Source: Orlajensenia stereocauli
GTDB taxonomy: Bacteria > Actinomycetota > Actinomycetes > Actinomycetales > Microbacteriaceae
Direction: 5' to 3' (one strand)
DNA: 64,000 bases
NCBI RefSeq assembly: GCF_039548895.1
Contig: NZ_JBCLVG010000001.1
Below, one piece after another: positions 1-9,335 of this stretch. The notes beneath the pieces were generated by a model, which worked only from the letters and a program-made list of their open reading frames with translations, was not told the DNA's origin and ran no database searches. The translations under genes were made by a program, and so were the position numbers. Position 1 is the stretch's first letter; each line of letters begins with the position of its first letter.

Positions 1-1061
1 GTTCCGGCTGCACCGGTGCTCTCTCGCACGATGAGGGTGGGTTCGAGCTCGATCTGTTCGTGCCGGTGGGCGTGCGGCTCGGCCACTTCGCGGAGGAGCA
101 GCTGTGCTCCCCGATAACCGAGTTCGTCTCCCGGCTGACCGATGGTGGTGATCGGGATCGGGCTGTCCCATGCTGCCTGGTTGTTGTCGTATCCGACGAT
201 GCCGACAGAGGACGGGACGCTGACGTCGTTCGCCGCGAATGCCTGGGCGATTCCGGCTGCGAGCAGATCGGATGCCGCGAAGATGCCGTCGACGCGACCG
301 GCCTTGACCTCGTCGATGAGTCTGAGGCCGACCGCCCACCCGTCGGACCGGTTGACGCCGACCGGGTCGATCTCCACGACCGGAGCCAGGCCGTGATCGG
401 TCAGGGCCCGATGGAAGCCGAGTCGTCGTTCGGTGACGGGTTGCAATCCGCTGGGACCGCCGATGAAGGCCAGACGGCGCCGGCCGGTCTCGATGAGATG
501 CTCCGCGGCCATGGACCCGCCGACGTCGTTGCGGATGTGCGCGCTGCAGAACGAGGCGGGATCTGCTGCGTAGTTCAGCAGCACCAACGGGCCACCGGGG
601 GAGCCTCGTCGCGCGATCGCCCGATAGTGCGACTCGTCGTTGAGCGTGAGCATGACTCCCGCCACCCGTCCTTCTGCGAACAGGCGGACATAGGTGTTCT
701 CGCGGTCGAGGCGCCCGTCACTGTTCGCCAGAAGGAGGGTGAGCCCAGCTTCCTCGGCTGCGCGCTCGGCGCCGGAGGCGATCTCCACGAACAGCGAGTT
801 GGATAGATCGGAGAGAACCAGGCCGAATGAAGCAGTCCGCCCCACGGCCAGGGAGCGCGCAGGCCCGTTGGGTACGTAATTGAGCATCTGAATCGCGCGC
901 TGCACCCGGTCGAGCGTGACGTCCGTCACCCGTTCCGGGTGATTCAGCACATTCGACACCGTGCCCTGCGAGACGCCGGCGAGCGAAGCGACATCGGAGA
1001 TCGATGCGCTGGACGGAAGAGATGTTGCTCCACCTGCGGAGGACTGCACGGCAGAGGTCAT
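1..1061 (-). CDS. LacI-family transcriptional regulator (3' end cut by window)
   Basis: Sugar-responsive repressor, probably controlling the divergent rhamnoside operon. Reading from the ATG at 1061, residues about 20-45 form the LacI helix-turn-helix (SISDVASLAGVSQGTVSNVL), followed by hinge residues and a periplasmic-binding-like effector domain (GLVLSDLSNSLF, VGGSMAAEHL, GRVDGIFAASD, SVGIVGYDNN). The frame is open to base 1 and reaches the usual LacI C-terminal strand (EPTLIVREST), so only a few residues should be missing. The start is supported by a TAGGTT box exactly 6 nt upstream, implying a leaderless mRNA. The effector is unknown; a rhamnoside or its breakdown product is inferred from the neighbours. 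Confidence 0.93.
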   Translation of the reverse strand, partial: MTSAVQSSAGGATSLPSSASISDVASLAGVSQGTVSNVLNHPERVTDVTLDRVQRAIQMLNYVPNGPARSLAVGRTASFGLVLSDLSNSLFVEIASGAERAAEEAGLTLLLANSDGRLDRENTYVRLFAEGRVAGVMLTLNDESHYRAIARRGSPGGPLVLLNYAADPASFCSAHIRNDVGGSMAAEHLIETGRRRLAFIGGPSGLQPVTERRLGFHRALTDHGLAPVVEIDPVGVNRSDGWAVGLRLIDEVKAGRVDGIFAASDLLAAGIAQAFAANDVSVPSSVGIVGYDNNQAAWDSPIPITTIGQPGDELGYRGAQLLLREVAEPHAHRHEQIELEPTLIVRESTGAAG

Positions 1062-1073
1062 GCACCAAACCTA
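1062..1073 (-). promoter_or_regulatory. -10 box for leaderless lacI-type gene
   Basis: On the minus strand TAGGTT (1073-1068) is followed by 6 nt and then the ATG at 1061. This matches an actinobacterial -10 (TANNNT) that places transcription start at the start codon, with no room for a Shine-Dalgarno site. Confidence 0.5.
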
Positions 1074-1087
1074 CCCCGGCACCGACG

Positions 1088-1099
1088 TGAAGCGCTTCA
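1088..1099. promoter_or_regulatory. LacI-type operator, copy 1
   Basis: Perfect palindrome TGAAGCGCTTCA with central CG, the usual form of LacI/GalR-family operators. It lies 27 bp upstream of the regulator start codon, so binding here could also autoregulate that gene. Confidence 0.75.
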
Positions 1100-1199
1100 A
1101 GAACCACCTATGCGTGCAACGCATGATCGGTATTACAGATCGCTATGGATGGCGAGCCCACGGCTGTTCCGGGCGCCCTCGTGCGCCCGTACCATCACC

Positions 1200-1213
1200 T
1201 TGAAGCGCTTCAA
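1200..1213. promoter_or_regulatory. LacI-type operator, copy 2
   Basis: Perfect 14-bp palindrome TTGAAGCGCTTCAA, with the same 12-bp core as the copy at 1088-1099. It ends 30 bp before the start of the solute-binding protein gene. The two copies are 113 bp apart centre to centre, a distance that would allow repression by looping between the divergent genes. Confidence 0.78.
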
Positions 1214-1243
1214 ACGAGGCCCTGCATTTCAAAGGAGAAAACA

Positions 1244-2566
1244 TTGCCTTCACACTTCACACAGCGTGGTGTGCGTCGACTGGTGCCGCTCGCGGCCATG
1301 GTCGGAGCCAGCGCACTTCTCATCACCGGCTGCAGCGCTGGGGGTGGCGCCGGAGGCGGGTCCACCACAGCGCCGAAGGATTTCACCTACCTCTCGTTCG
1401 CAGAGAACACGTCCATCAAGGACACCCTGACCGCACTCAGTACGGATGAGTGCTCGGCCGAGAACAAGGCGCTTCCCCTCAAGGTGACCACGCAGCCGCA
1501 GGCGAGCTACGACCAGCAGCTGCAACTGCTGGCCGGACAGAACGCCCTCCCCGTGCTGATGGCGAGCGGAAACACGCCCCAGGTCGCGAAGGACCTCAAG
1601 AAGGGTGGCAAGCTCGTCGACGTCGAAGCTGCGCTCGATGACCTCGGCAAGAGCGACGCGATCATCCCCGCAGCCAAGTCGACCATCGACGCCCTCTACG
1701 ACGGCGGACAGTACGTGCTGCCCACGGAGTTCAACGTCGAGGGCATCTGGTACAACAAGAAGGTCTTCGCCGACAACGGCATCGACGTTCCGACGACCTG
1801 GGACGAGCTGACCGCGGCCGCTGACAAGCTCGGCTCGGCGGGCGTCACCCCGTTCTCCGCAGATGGCAAGGACGGCTGGCCGCTGACGCGCCTCGTCGGA
1901 AACTACATCTTCCGCGACCTCGGGCCCGATGCCCTCCAGAAGGTGGCCGATGGCGACGCCAAGCTCACGGACCCCGAGTACGTCAAGGCGGCCAGCGAGG
2001 TCGCGAAGCTGGGCGAGAAGGGCTACTTCGGTCCGTCCGTGGGCTCGATCGACTACACGACGGCAGTCACCCAGTTCCTCTCGGGTGACGCGGCCATGTT
2101 CTACATGGGCAGCTGGATCCTCGGCAACTTCGCCGACCCTGCCCAGAACGTGATCGGTTCGGACAACATCGGCTTCATGCCCTTCCCCGAGATCGAGGGT
2201 GGCGCGGGCTCGATCGACCAGCTCGCTGCGAACGTCGGCGTGCCGCTCGCGCTCTCCCAGGAGAGCTACACCGATGACGTGGCGAAGTGGGTCGGATGCA
2301 TCGCCGACAACTTCGGTTCGAGCTCGCTCGCGAATCAGGGAGTCATCACCGGATTCAAGGTGAACACGCCGGTCGAGGACCTGCCGCCGCTCACCCAGAC
2401 CGTGCAGGAGCAGATCGACGCCACCACGCAGAGCGTGCTCTGGTTCGAGGCGCTCTTCAACGCGAAGGCGGCGACCACCAGCCAGACGAACGCATCTCAG
2501 CTCGTGACCGGGGCGATCACTCCGGACAAGTTCATGGAGATGGTCCAGGCCGACCTCGGCAACTGA
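1244..2566 (+). CDS. ABC sugar transporter solute-binding lipoprotein
   Basis: Extracytoplasmic receptor of a CUT1-type carbohydrate importer. I chose the TTG at 1244 because an AAAGGAG site lies 7 bp upstream. From there residues 1-30 form a lipoprotein signal (RR at 11-12, hydrophobic LVPLAAMVGASALLITG, lipobox Cys30). The remainder resembles family-1 extracellular solute-binding proteins (PTEFNVEGIWYNKKVFADNG, TTWDELTAAADKL, MFYMGSWILGNF). The open frame extends upstream to 1145, but that part spans the operator and lacks a binding site. First gene of the operon. The ligand is probably a rhamnosylated glycoside, judged from the two hydrolases downstream. Confidence 0.93.
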   Translation: MPSHFTQRGVRRLVPLAAMVGASALLITGCSAGGGAGGGSTTAPKDFTYLSFAENTSIKDTLTALSTDECSAENKALPLKVTTQPQASYDQQLQLLAGQNALPVLMASGNTPQVAKDLKKGGKLVDVEAALDDLGKSDAIIPAAKSTIDALYDGGQYVLPTEFNVEGIWYNKKVFADNGIDVPTTWDELTAAADKLGSAGVTPFSADGKDGWPLTRLVGNYIFRDLGPDALQKVADGDAKLTDPEYVKAASEVAKLGEKGYFGPSVGSIDYTTAVTQFLSGDAAMFYMGSWILGNFADPAQNVIGSDNIGFMPFPEIEGGAGSIDQLAANVGVPLALSQESYTDDVAKWVGCIADNFGSSSLANQGVITGFKVNTPVEDLPPLTQTVQEQIDATTQSVLWFEALFNAKAATTSQTNASQLVTGAITPDKFMEMVQADLGN

Positions 2567-2576
2567 CACCAGAAAC

Positions 2577-2627
2577 GACGCGTGCGCGCTGCGGGGTGGA
2601 ACCCTCACCCCGCAGCGCGCACGCGTC
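2577..2627 (+). terminator. Very strong intercistronic hairpin
   Basis: Perfect 22-bp inverted repeat (arms 2577-2598 and 2606-2627) with a 7-nt loop, between the binding-protein stop and the first permease start. No T-run follows, so full termination is unlikely. By analogy with malE-malF spacers it probably protects the upstream message or attenuates the downstream genes, giving more binding protein than permease. Confidence 0.75.
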
Positions 2628-2654
2628 TCCCTGCAACAACGAAAGACCAATGTC

Positions 2655-3539
2655 GTGAATCGCGTTCTCGGTGACTGGCGGGCCGTCACCATCCTCTTGG
2701 GCCCCGCACTCCTCGTCTACACCCTCGTCATGCTCGTGCCGATCCTCTGGTCGCTGGGCTACACGGTGTTCGAGGGCAACCCGATCACGGGTTTCACCTT
2801 CGTCGGACTCGACAACCTCGCCGCGCTCTTCACCGACCCCAAGGTGGGCGATGCCCTTCTCTTCACGCTGAAGTACGCCATCGTCCTGACCATCGGGCAG
2901 GTCGCGTTCGGCTACGGCCTCTCGCTCGCCTACGTCTTCTGGTTGAGGAAGGCATCCGGCCTCATCCGCACCCTGGTGTTCTTCCCGGTCGTGCTCCCGA
3001 CTGTTGCCGTCGCACTCCTCTTCCAGAAGCTGTTCGAGTACGCCCCCCAGAACGGACTCGTGAACTCGGCCCTCAATCTCGTCGGCATTCCGTCTGTCGA
3101 CTGGTTCTCGACCGCCAGCAGCGCCTTCTGGGTGATCATCATCATGGACATCTGGCGGTCCGCCGGCTTCTATGCCGTGCTCCTCTACGCCGGTCTCGTC
3201 GACATTCCCGAGGAACTCTTCGAGTCCGCACGACTCGACGGCGCCTCGGGATGGCGCCTCGTCCGCCACATCGTGATTCCGCTCTCCCTCCCCGTTCTGC
3301 TCTCGTCGATCATCTTCAGCGTCAACGGCACGTTGAAGGTGTTCGACTCGGTCCTCGCGCTGACGAATGGCGGGCCGGGAAACACCACGACGCCCTTGAC
3401 CCTGTACATGTACCAGACGTCGTTCACGTACGGCGAGTACGGCTTCGGCAGCTCCATCGCACTCCTTCTCACGATGCTCTGCCTGGTCGTCACGCTCTTC
3501 ATATTCCGCTCGTCGCGCAACGACCTCACGAAAGGCTGA
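2655..3539 (+). CDS. ABC sugar transporter permease (MalF-like)
   Basis: Inner-membrane permease of the CUT1 importer, 294 aa with about six membrane segments. The EAA loop that docks the ATPase is visible (EELFESARLDGASGWRLVRHIVIP). The GTG at 2655 is used because the ATG at 2650 runs into a stop after one codon. No ATP-binding subunit is encoded in the operon, so a shared MsiK/UgpC-type ATPase elsewhere is likely, as is usual in actinobacteria. Confidence 0.92.
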   Translation: MNRVLGDWRAVTILLGPALLVYTLVMLVPILWSLGYTVFEGNPITGFTFVGLDNLAALFTDPKVGDALLFTLKYAIVLTIGQVAFGYGLSLAYVFWLRKASGLIRTLVFFPVVLPTVAVALLFQKLFEYAPQNGLVNSALNLVGIPSVDWFSTASSAFWVIIIMDIWRSAGFYAVLLYAGLVDIPEELFESARLDGASGWRLVRHIVIPLSLPVLLSSIIFSVNGTLKVFDSVLALTNGGPGNTTTPLTLYMYQTSFTYGEYGFGSSIALLLTMLCLVVTLFIFRSSRNDLTKG

Positions 3540-3544
3540 CGTCG

Positions 3545-4429
3545 ATGTCCAGCACCACATCTTCGACTGCGACCTCGATCCGACGCCGTGAGGCAGCGGG
3601 ACGCACCCTGCGGCGCATCCCCGGCTGGCTCCTGGTCGCCGTCCTCCTCATCGTCGTGGTCTACCCCCTGTTCTGGCTCCTCATGGGATCGTTCAAGACC
3701 CAGGCCGAGTTCCTCACGAGTCCGACGTGGGCCTTTCCGGAGAGCTGGACGAACTTCGACAACTACATCGAGGCATTCACGACCGGAAACCTCGGGACCT
3801 ACATCCGCAACAGCATCCTCGCGACGATTCCGGCGCTGTTCTTCACCATCGTGTTCGGCGTGGCTGCCGGCTTCGCCCTCGAGGTGATGGTGTGGAAGGG
3901 CCGGGGAACGATTCTCCTGTTGTTCCTCGCCGGGATCATGGTGCCGGGCCAGATGATCCTCCTCCCGCTCTTCACGATCTACTTCCAGACCGGTCTCACG
4001 GGATCGCTCTGGCCGCTGATCATCACCTACACGGCGATCGGTCTGCCTCTCACCGTCTTCATGATGGCGACGTACTTCCGGGGCGTACCGCGCGAGATCT
4101 TCGAGGCCGCCACCCTCGACGGAGCAGGTATCCTCCGCAGCTTCTGGTCGATCGGGTTCCCCCTCGTCAAGAACGCCATCTTCACCGTCGCCCTCGTCCA
4201 GTTCTTCTTCATCTGGAACGACCTTCTGATCGCGCTCACCTTCACGAACCGGGATGATCTCCGCACCATCCAGGTCGGCTTGCTGAACTTCACCGGTCAG
4301 TTCGGGCAGATCCAGTACGGACCGACCTTCGCGGCCATCTGCGTCAATGTGTTCGGGACTCTCGTCATCTACCTGTTCCTCAACCAGCGCGTCATGAAGG
4401 GCCTGACCGCCGGATCCGTGAAGGGCTGA
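3545..4429 (+). CDS. ABC sugar transporter permease (MalG-like)
   Basis: Second permease, 294 aa, starting at ATG 3545 five bases after its partner's stop. It has an N-terminal membrane anchor (GWLLVAVLLIVVVYPLFWLL), further membrane segments and the EAA motif (PREIFEAATLDGAGILRSF). It ends in the short basic tail typical of MalG-type subunits. Tight spacing with the previous gene and with the rhamnosidase GTG two bases after its stop supports a single operon. Confidence 0.92.
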   Translation: MSSTTSSTATSIRRREAAGRTLRRIPGWLLVAVLLIVVVYPLFWLLMGSFKTQAEFLTSPTWAFPESWTNFDNYIEAFTTGNLGTYIRNSILATIPALFFTIVFGVAAGFALEVMVWKGRGTILLLFLAGIMVPGQMILLPLFTIYFQTGLTGSLWPLIITYTAIGLPLTVFMMATYFRGVPREIFEAATLDGAGILRSFWSIGFPLVKNAIFTVALVQFFFIWNDLLIALTFTNRDDLRTIQVGLLNFTGQFGQIQYGPTFAAICVNVFGTLVIYLFLNQRVMKGLTAGSVKG

Positions 4430-4431
4430 CC

Positions 4432-7083
4432 GTGTCGTACACGACTGACCTGCGGGTCGAGCATCGCGAGGACGGATTCGGCATCGGCGTCCCGGAGCCG
4501 CGACTGAGCTGGACCATCGTCGATGCTCCGCACGGCGTCGCCCAGGCCGCCTACGACATCGAGATCGTGCGGTCCCACGGTGCGGCGGTCGCAACCCGCG
4601 TGCTCAGCGACCTGAGCGTGCTCGTGCCCTGGGTGGGTGAGCCCCTGATCTCCCGGGAGACCGCCGATGTGCGCGTTCGCGCGCGGCTCGATGACGGCAG
4701 GGTGACGAACTGGAGTCGATCGCTCCGTATCGAGGCGGGCCTGCTGCAGCCGGCCGACTGGGCCGTCGACTTCGTCTCGCCCTCACTCGAGGCGCCGCAT
4801 CCGTCGGCCAGACCCGCCTACCTCCTACGTTCCGAGTTCACTGTGGACGAAGCTGTCAGGGCCGCTCGCATCTATGCGACGGCGCATGGAGTCTTCGACC
4901 TGGAGGTCAACGGCCGCACCGGAAGCGAGATTCTCTCTCCGGGGTGGTCCAGCTACCGGCATCGGCTTCGATACCGCACCGTCGACGTCACCGAGATGAT
5001 CCAGCCCGGTGCCAACGCGCTGGGGGTGTGGCTCGCCGACGGCTGGTTCCGAGGCCGACTGGGGTTCAACGGAGGACTCTGGGACAACTACGGCAGTGAC
5101 GTGTCGCTGCTTCTGCAGCTCGAGATCACGGACGACGAGGGAACTCGATCGGTCCCACTCTCCTGGACCTGGGCAGAGAGTCCGATCACGGCGACGGGCC
5201 TCTACGAGGGAGAGCAGCACGACCATCGGCTCGCCATCGACGGCTGGTCGACGGCCGGGCCAGCTCGGGGCGACTGGACTGCAGCAACCACGGTGAATCT
5301 CGACGAGTTCTCCCACCGCCTCGAGGCGCCCACAGGACCACCCGTGCGCGTGACGGAGACGCTGATCCCGATCTCGATCGAACGTCGAACGAACGGCAGG
5401 CTCCGGCTGGACTTCGGCCAGAACATCTCGGGCAGGATCGGCTTCGAGGTCACGGCTCCCGCTGGGCACCGCATCGAGCTCCACCATGCCGAAGTGCTGG
5501 AGGACGACGAGCTCGCGGTCCGTCCGCTCCGGACGGCGACGTCGGTGGACGTCTACATCTCCGCCGGCGGTCGCGGGGAGCGGTGGATGCCGCGGTTCAC
5601 CCTGCACGGATTCCGCTTCGCCGAGGTCGTCGGGTGGCCGGAGGACCAGGATCCCGCAGCGCTCTTCGCATCCGTCGTCCATTCCGACATGACGCGCACG
5701 GGGTGGTTCTCCAGCTCGAACGAGATGCTCGATCGCTTCCACGAGAACGTCGTCTGGAGCATGCGCGACAACTTCGTCGACCTTCCGACCGACTGCCCCC
5801 AGAGGGATGAGAGACTCGGCTGGAGTGGCGACATCCAGGTCTTCGCGCCCACCGCTGCCTACCTATACGACAGCATCGGAGTGCTGACCAACTGGCTGAG
5901 GGACCTGGCCGCCGAGCAGGTCGAACACGGCTCCGTCCTCAACTTCCACCCGTGGATCGACTGCGGTTTCCCGAAGGATCCCGCCGCGGCCTGGGGTGAC
6001 GCCGCAGTCATCGTGCCGTGGGTGCTCTACCAGCGCACGGGCGACAGAGGGCTGCTCGCCGAGCAGTTCGCGAGCATGCGCGCGTGGGTCGACCAGGTGA
6101 CCGAGCTCGCCGACTCGTCGGGTCTCTGGGACACCGGGTTCCAGCTGGGGGACTGGCTGGACCCTGCCGCCCCGCCGGAGCGTCCCGGTGACTCGGCAAC
6201 GGATGCCTACCTGGTTGCGACCGCCCACTACGCCCGATCGGCGGCCATCGTCGCCGAGACCGCGGGGGTTCTGGGGGACACGCTGAGTCGGCAGCGCTAC
6301 ACCGTGGTCGCCGAGCGCGCGAGGTCGGCCTTCCAGCATGTCTACGTCGCACCCGGGGGTCGAGTGGTGAGTGACACCGTGACCAGTCTCGCCATCGCCA
6401 TCGCATTCGACCTGCTCGCGAACGACGAGCAACGCGATGCCGCAGGTCGACGTCTCTCCGAGCTGGTGCAGAACGGTGGGTACCTGATCCAGACCGGCTT
6501 CGTCGGTACTCCGATCGTCTGCGACGCCCTCGCCCAGACGGGACACATGGACGACGCGTACCACCTCCTCCTCCAGACGGAGGCGCCCTCCTGGCTGTAT
6601 GCCGTGACGATGGGGGCGACGACGGTGTGGGAGAGGTGGGACAGCATGCGCCCCGATGGATCTCTGAATCCCGGCGAGATGACGTCGTTCAACCATTACG
6701 CCCTCGGAGCGGTCGCCGACTTCATGCACCGCCGCATCGGCGGCCTGGAACCCATCGAGCCCGGATACCGCCGGGTGCGAATCGCGCCACAGCCCGGTGG
6801 GAAGCTGACCCATGCCGCCGCCGAGCACCTGAGTCCCTACGGACTGATCTCCACCCGATGGAACCGCCAGGACGGCCTCCTCACGGTTCACGTGACCATC
6901 CCCACCGGTGTGACGGCCGATGTCGTGCTCCCCGGCGCCGATGCGCAGATCGTGCACGCCGGCAGTCATACCTTCACCGCTCCCATCCGCCGTTCCGAGG
7001 ATGACCCGTCGGCACCGAGGCGATGGAACATCCACAATCCAGAGGAACGCAGGCAGATGATCGAGTCGGGGCTCGCCTCATGA
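4432..7083 (+). CDS. Alpha-L-rhamnosidase, GH78
   Basis: Inverting glycosidase releasing terminal L-rhamnose, 883 aa, about the usual length. The N-terminal beta-domains (residues about 1-330) carry the rhamnosidase jelly-roll sequences. The (alpha/alpha)6 catalytic barrel holds the family signature near residues 453-466 (DCPQRDERLGWSGD) with the acidic catalytic residues, and a second acidic motif (LGDWLDP) near 566. A C-terminal beta-domain follows (YRRVRIAPQPGG). No signal peptide is present, so it acts in the cytoplasm on imported glycosides. Its stop overlaps the start of the GH3 gene (ATGA at 7080-7083). Confidence 0.93.
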   Translation: MSYTTDLRVEHREDGFGIGVPEPRLSWTIVDAPHGVAQAAYDIEIVRSHGAAVATRVLSDLSVLVPWVGEPLISRETADVRVRARLDDGRVTNWSRSLRIEAGLLQPADWAVDFVSPSLEAPHPSARPAYLLRSEFTVDEAVRAARIYATAHGVFDLEVNGRTGSEILSPGWSSYRHRLRYRTVDVTEMIQPGANALGVWLADGWFRGRLGFNGGLWDNYGSDVSLLLQLEITDDEGTRSVPLSWTWAESPITATGLYEGEQHDHRLAIDGWSTAGPARGDWTAATTVNLDEFSHRLEAPTGPPVRVTETLIPISIERRTNGRLRLDFGQNISGRIGFEVTAPAGHRIELHHAEVLEDDELAVRPLRTATSVDVYISAGGRGERWMPRFTLHGFRFAEVVGWPEDQDPAALFASVVHSDMTRTGWFSSSNEMLDRFHENVVWSMRDNFVDLPTDCPQRDERLGWSGDIQVFAPTAAYLYDSIGVLTNWLRDLAAEQVEHGSVLNFHPWIDCGFPKDPAAAWGDAAVIVPWVLYQRTGDRGLLAEQFASMRAWVDQVTELADSSGLWDTGFQLGDWLDPAAPPERPGDSATDAYLVATAHYARSAAIVAETAGVLGDTLSRQRYTVVAERARSAFQHVYVAPGGRVVSDTVTSLAIAIAFDLLANDEQRDAAGRRLSELVQNGGYLIQTGFVGTPIVCDALAQTGHMDDAYHLLLQTEAPSWLYAVTMGATTVWERWDSMRPDGSLNPGEMTSFNHYALGAVADFMHRRIGGLEPIEPGYRRVRIAPQPGGKLTHAAAEHLSPYGLISTRWNRQDGLLTVHVTIPTGVTADVVLPGADAQIVHAGSHTFTAPIRRSEDDPSAPRRWNIHNPEERRQMIESGLAS

Positions 7084-9332
7084 ACACTGAGGCCACGAGG
7101 GCCGAGCTCTCCCTCGAGGAGATGACATCTCTTCTGTCCGGCGCGGACTTCGCATCGACGAAGGCGCTTCCGGAGCGTGGGATCGGCGCTGTCGTCATGA
7201 CTGACGGCCCGCATGGCGTCGCCATGAACCTGCCGGACTGGTCGGGCAAGGTGGCGGCCACCTGCTTCCCGACAGCGACGAATCTCGCGTCCACCTGGAA
7301 CCTCGAGCTGATCGAGCAGGTCGGTCGCGCCATCGGCGCCGAGGCACGCACGGCCGGAGCGAACGTTCTCCTCGGACCAGGGATGAACATCAAGCGCTCG
7401 CCACTCGGGGGTCGGAACTTCGAGTACTACTCGGAAGACCCGCTCGTGACCGGTGCATCGGCCGGAGCATTCGTGCGCGGAGTGCAGTCCGCAGGCGTGG
7501 GAGCCTGCATCAAGCACTTCGCCGTGAACAACCAGGAGACCGATCGGATGCGCGTCAGCGCCGAAGTCTCCGACCGGGCACTGAAGGAGATCTACCTCGC
7601 GGGGTTCGAGCAGGTCGTCCGGGACGCGAAGCCGTGGATGGTGATGGCGTCCTACAACCGCATCAACGGTGTCTACGCCGCCGAGAATCCCTGGCTTCTG
7701 ACCCAGACGCTCCGGGATGACTGGGGCTTCGATGGCGTCGTCGTCTCCGATTGGGGCGCAGTGGATGACCGGGTCAGATCCCTCTCCGCCGGCCTCGACC
7801 TCGAGATGCCGTCGACCTCGGGCGCATCCGACCGCCGGGTGGAGGAGGCCGTTCGACGCGGCGACGTCTCCGAGGACGCAGTGTGGTCATCGGCGGACCG
7901 CCTGGTGGCTCTGGCTCGGCGCGCTCACGCCGCGACCGCCGGCGGCCCGGTGGATCAGGTCCAGCACGATGCGCTCGCGCTGGAGGCAGCCCGGGAGTCG
8001 ATCGTCCTCCTCAAGAACGACGGCGGCGGACTCCCGGTGACGCCCGGCGCTTCGATTGCGGTGCTCGGCGAACTCGCAGAGCGGCCACGCATCCAGGGTG
8101 GAGGCAGTTCCTCTGTGAATGCGAGGCGGACCGGATCCCTGCTGGATGCGCTCCGCGTCGGGGAGGGCTCAGTGCGCTATGCCCGGGCGTACGACCTCGA
8201 TGCCGAGGGAACGGATGACGCACTGGTGGCCGAGGCGGTCGAGGTCGCCCGTGCAGCGGATACGACGATCGTCGTCCTCGGCCTGCCGGCGGACGCGGAA
8301 TCCGAGGGATACGATCGCGCAGGGATCGCGTTGCCGAGCGCGCAGGTCACCCTCCTGCGCGCGGTCTCGGAGGCCGCCCGCACCCTCGTCGTGGTGCTCA
8401 ACAGCGGCGGAGTCCTCTCGACGGAATGGTCAGGACTGGCGAACACCATCCTCACGATCGGCCTGCCGGGTCAAGCGGGCCCGCAGGCCCTGTCGGACGT
8501 GATCCACGGGAGGGCCAACCCATCGGGCAGGCTCGCCGAGACCATCCCCGTGTCGCTGGCGTCGCATCCGTCCGCCGTCTCCTTCCCCGGAGAGGGTGGC
8601 AAGAGCTACTACGGGGAAGGCGTCTTCGTCGGTTACCGGTACTTCGACACAGTCGGGGCACCTGTCGGCTTCGCCTTCGGGCATGGACTCGGTTACACGA
8701 CGTTCTCGATCGGCGATGCGGGGATCCGCCGAGAGGGCGGCGACCTGGTGCTCTCGGCCGTCGTCTCGAACACCGGCGAGGTCGCGGGGGCGGAGGTCGT
8801 CCAGGCCTACCTCCGTCCGCCCTCGGGCGGAGCACGACGACCGGCGCAGACTCTGGCGGGATACACGAAGGTGCCCCTCCAGCCCGGAGAAACCGCAACC
8901 GTCGAGATCAGGATTCCGCGACGGGCACTCGCCCGGTACGACGAGGCGACCGGCGACTGGGCGGTTGACGCCGGGGCGTGGACCGTTGCGGTCGGCTCAT
9001 CCTCGCGGGACATTCGCTGCACGATCCAGGTCGAGATCGAATCCGGTGCGACCGAGGCGCCCCTCGGCATCGACTCCACTCTGGCGGAGTGGATGGCACA
9101 TCCGGATGCCGGCCCGGATCTGACGCGACGCCTCCGCGACGCTGAGCCCTCGGGCCAGACGATCGGACTGCTGACCAACCCGATGGCATTGACGATGATC
9201 GGCGGGATGCCGATCCATCGCCTCTCCGTCGACGAGGGGAACGCCCTCACGCTCGACATCCTCCAGGCCGTCCTGGGGGACCTTTCCATCGACGTGCTCC
9301 GTTCGACAGGCCAGGTTGGCCGAGGGGAGTGA
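7080..9332 (+). CDS. Beta-glucosidase-like glycoside hydrolase, GH3
   Basis: Retaining exo-glycosidase, 750 aa, probably removing the glucose left after rhamnose cleavage. The TIM-barrel includes KHFAVNNQE and the nucleophile motif VVVSDWGAV (Asp near residue 224). The alpha/beta sandwich domain follows (ESIVLLKNDGGGLPV), then a C-terminal fibronectin-III-like domain. A short extra tail of about 80 residues (EWMAHPDAGPDL to the end) resembles the C-terminal extension of some GH3 enzymes. No signal peptide. ATG 7080 is translationally coupled to the rhamnosidase. Substrate specificity is inferred from context; other beta-glycosides are possible. Confidence 0.92.
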   Translation: MNTEATRAELSLEEMTSLLSGADFASTKALPERGIGAVVMTDGPHGVAMNLPDWSGKVAATCFPTATNLASTWNLELIEQVGRAIGAEARTAGANVLLGPGMNIKRSPLGGRNFEYYSEDPLVTGASAGAFVRGVQSAGVGACIKHFAVNNQETDRMRVSAEVSDRALKEIYLAGFEQVVRDAKPWMVMASYNRINGVYAAENPWLLTQTLRDDWGFDGVVVSDWGAVDDRVRSLSAGLDLEMPSTSGASDRRVEEAVRRGDVSEDAVWSSADRLVALARRAHAATAGGPVDQVQHDALALEAARESIVLLKNDGGGLPVTPGASIAVLGELAERPRIQGGGSSSVNARRTGSLLDALRVGEGSVRYARAYDLDAEGTDDALVAEAVEVARAADTTIVVLGLPADAESEGYDRAGIALPSAQVTLLRAVSEAARTLVVVLNSGGVLSTEWSGLANTILTIGLPGQAGPQALSDVIHGRANPSGRLAETIPVSLASHPSAVSFPGEGGKSYYGEGVFVGYRYFDTVGAPVGFAFGHGLGYTTFSIGDAGIRREGGDLVLSAVVSNTGEVAGAEVVQAYLRPPSGGARRPAQTLAGYTKVPLQPGETATVEIRIPRRALARYDEATGDWAVDAGAWTVAVGSSSRDIRCTIQVEIESGATEAPLGIDSTLAEWMAHPDAGPDLTRRLRDAEPSGQTIGLLTNPMALTMIGGMPIHRLSVDEGNALTLDILQAVLGDLSIDVLRSTGQVGRGE

Positions 9333-9335
9333 TCC

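Noticed and set aside
1250..2692. 480-codon minus-strand frame opposite the binding-protein gene
   Set aside because: Same GC-frame shadow effect; Arg/Glu/Val-rich, no motif, and it crosses the strong intercistronic hairpin.
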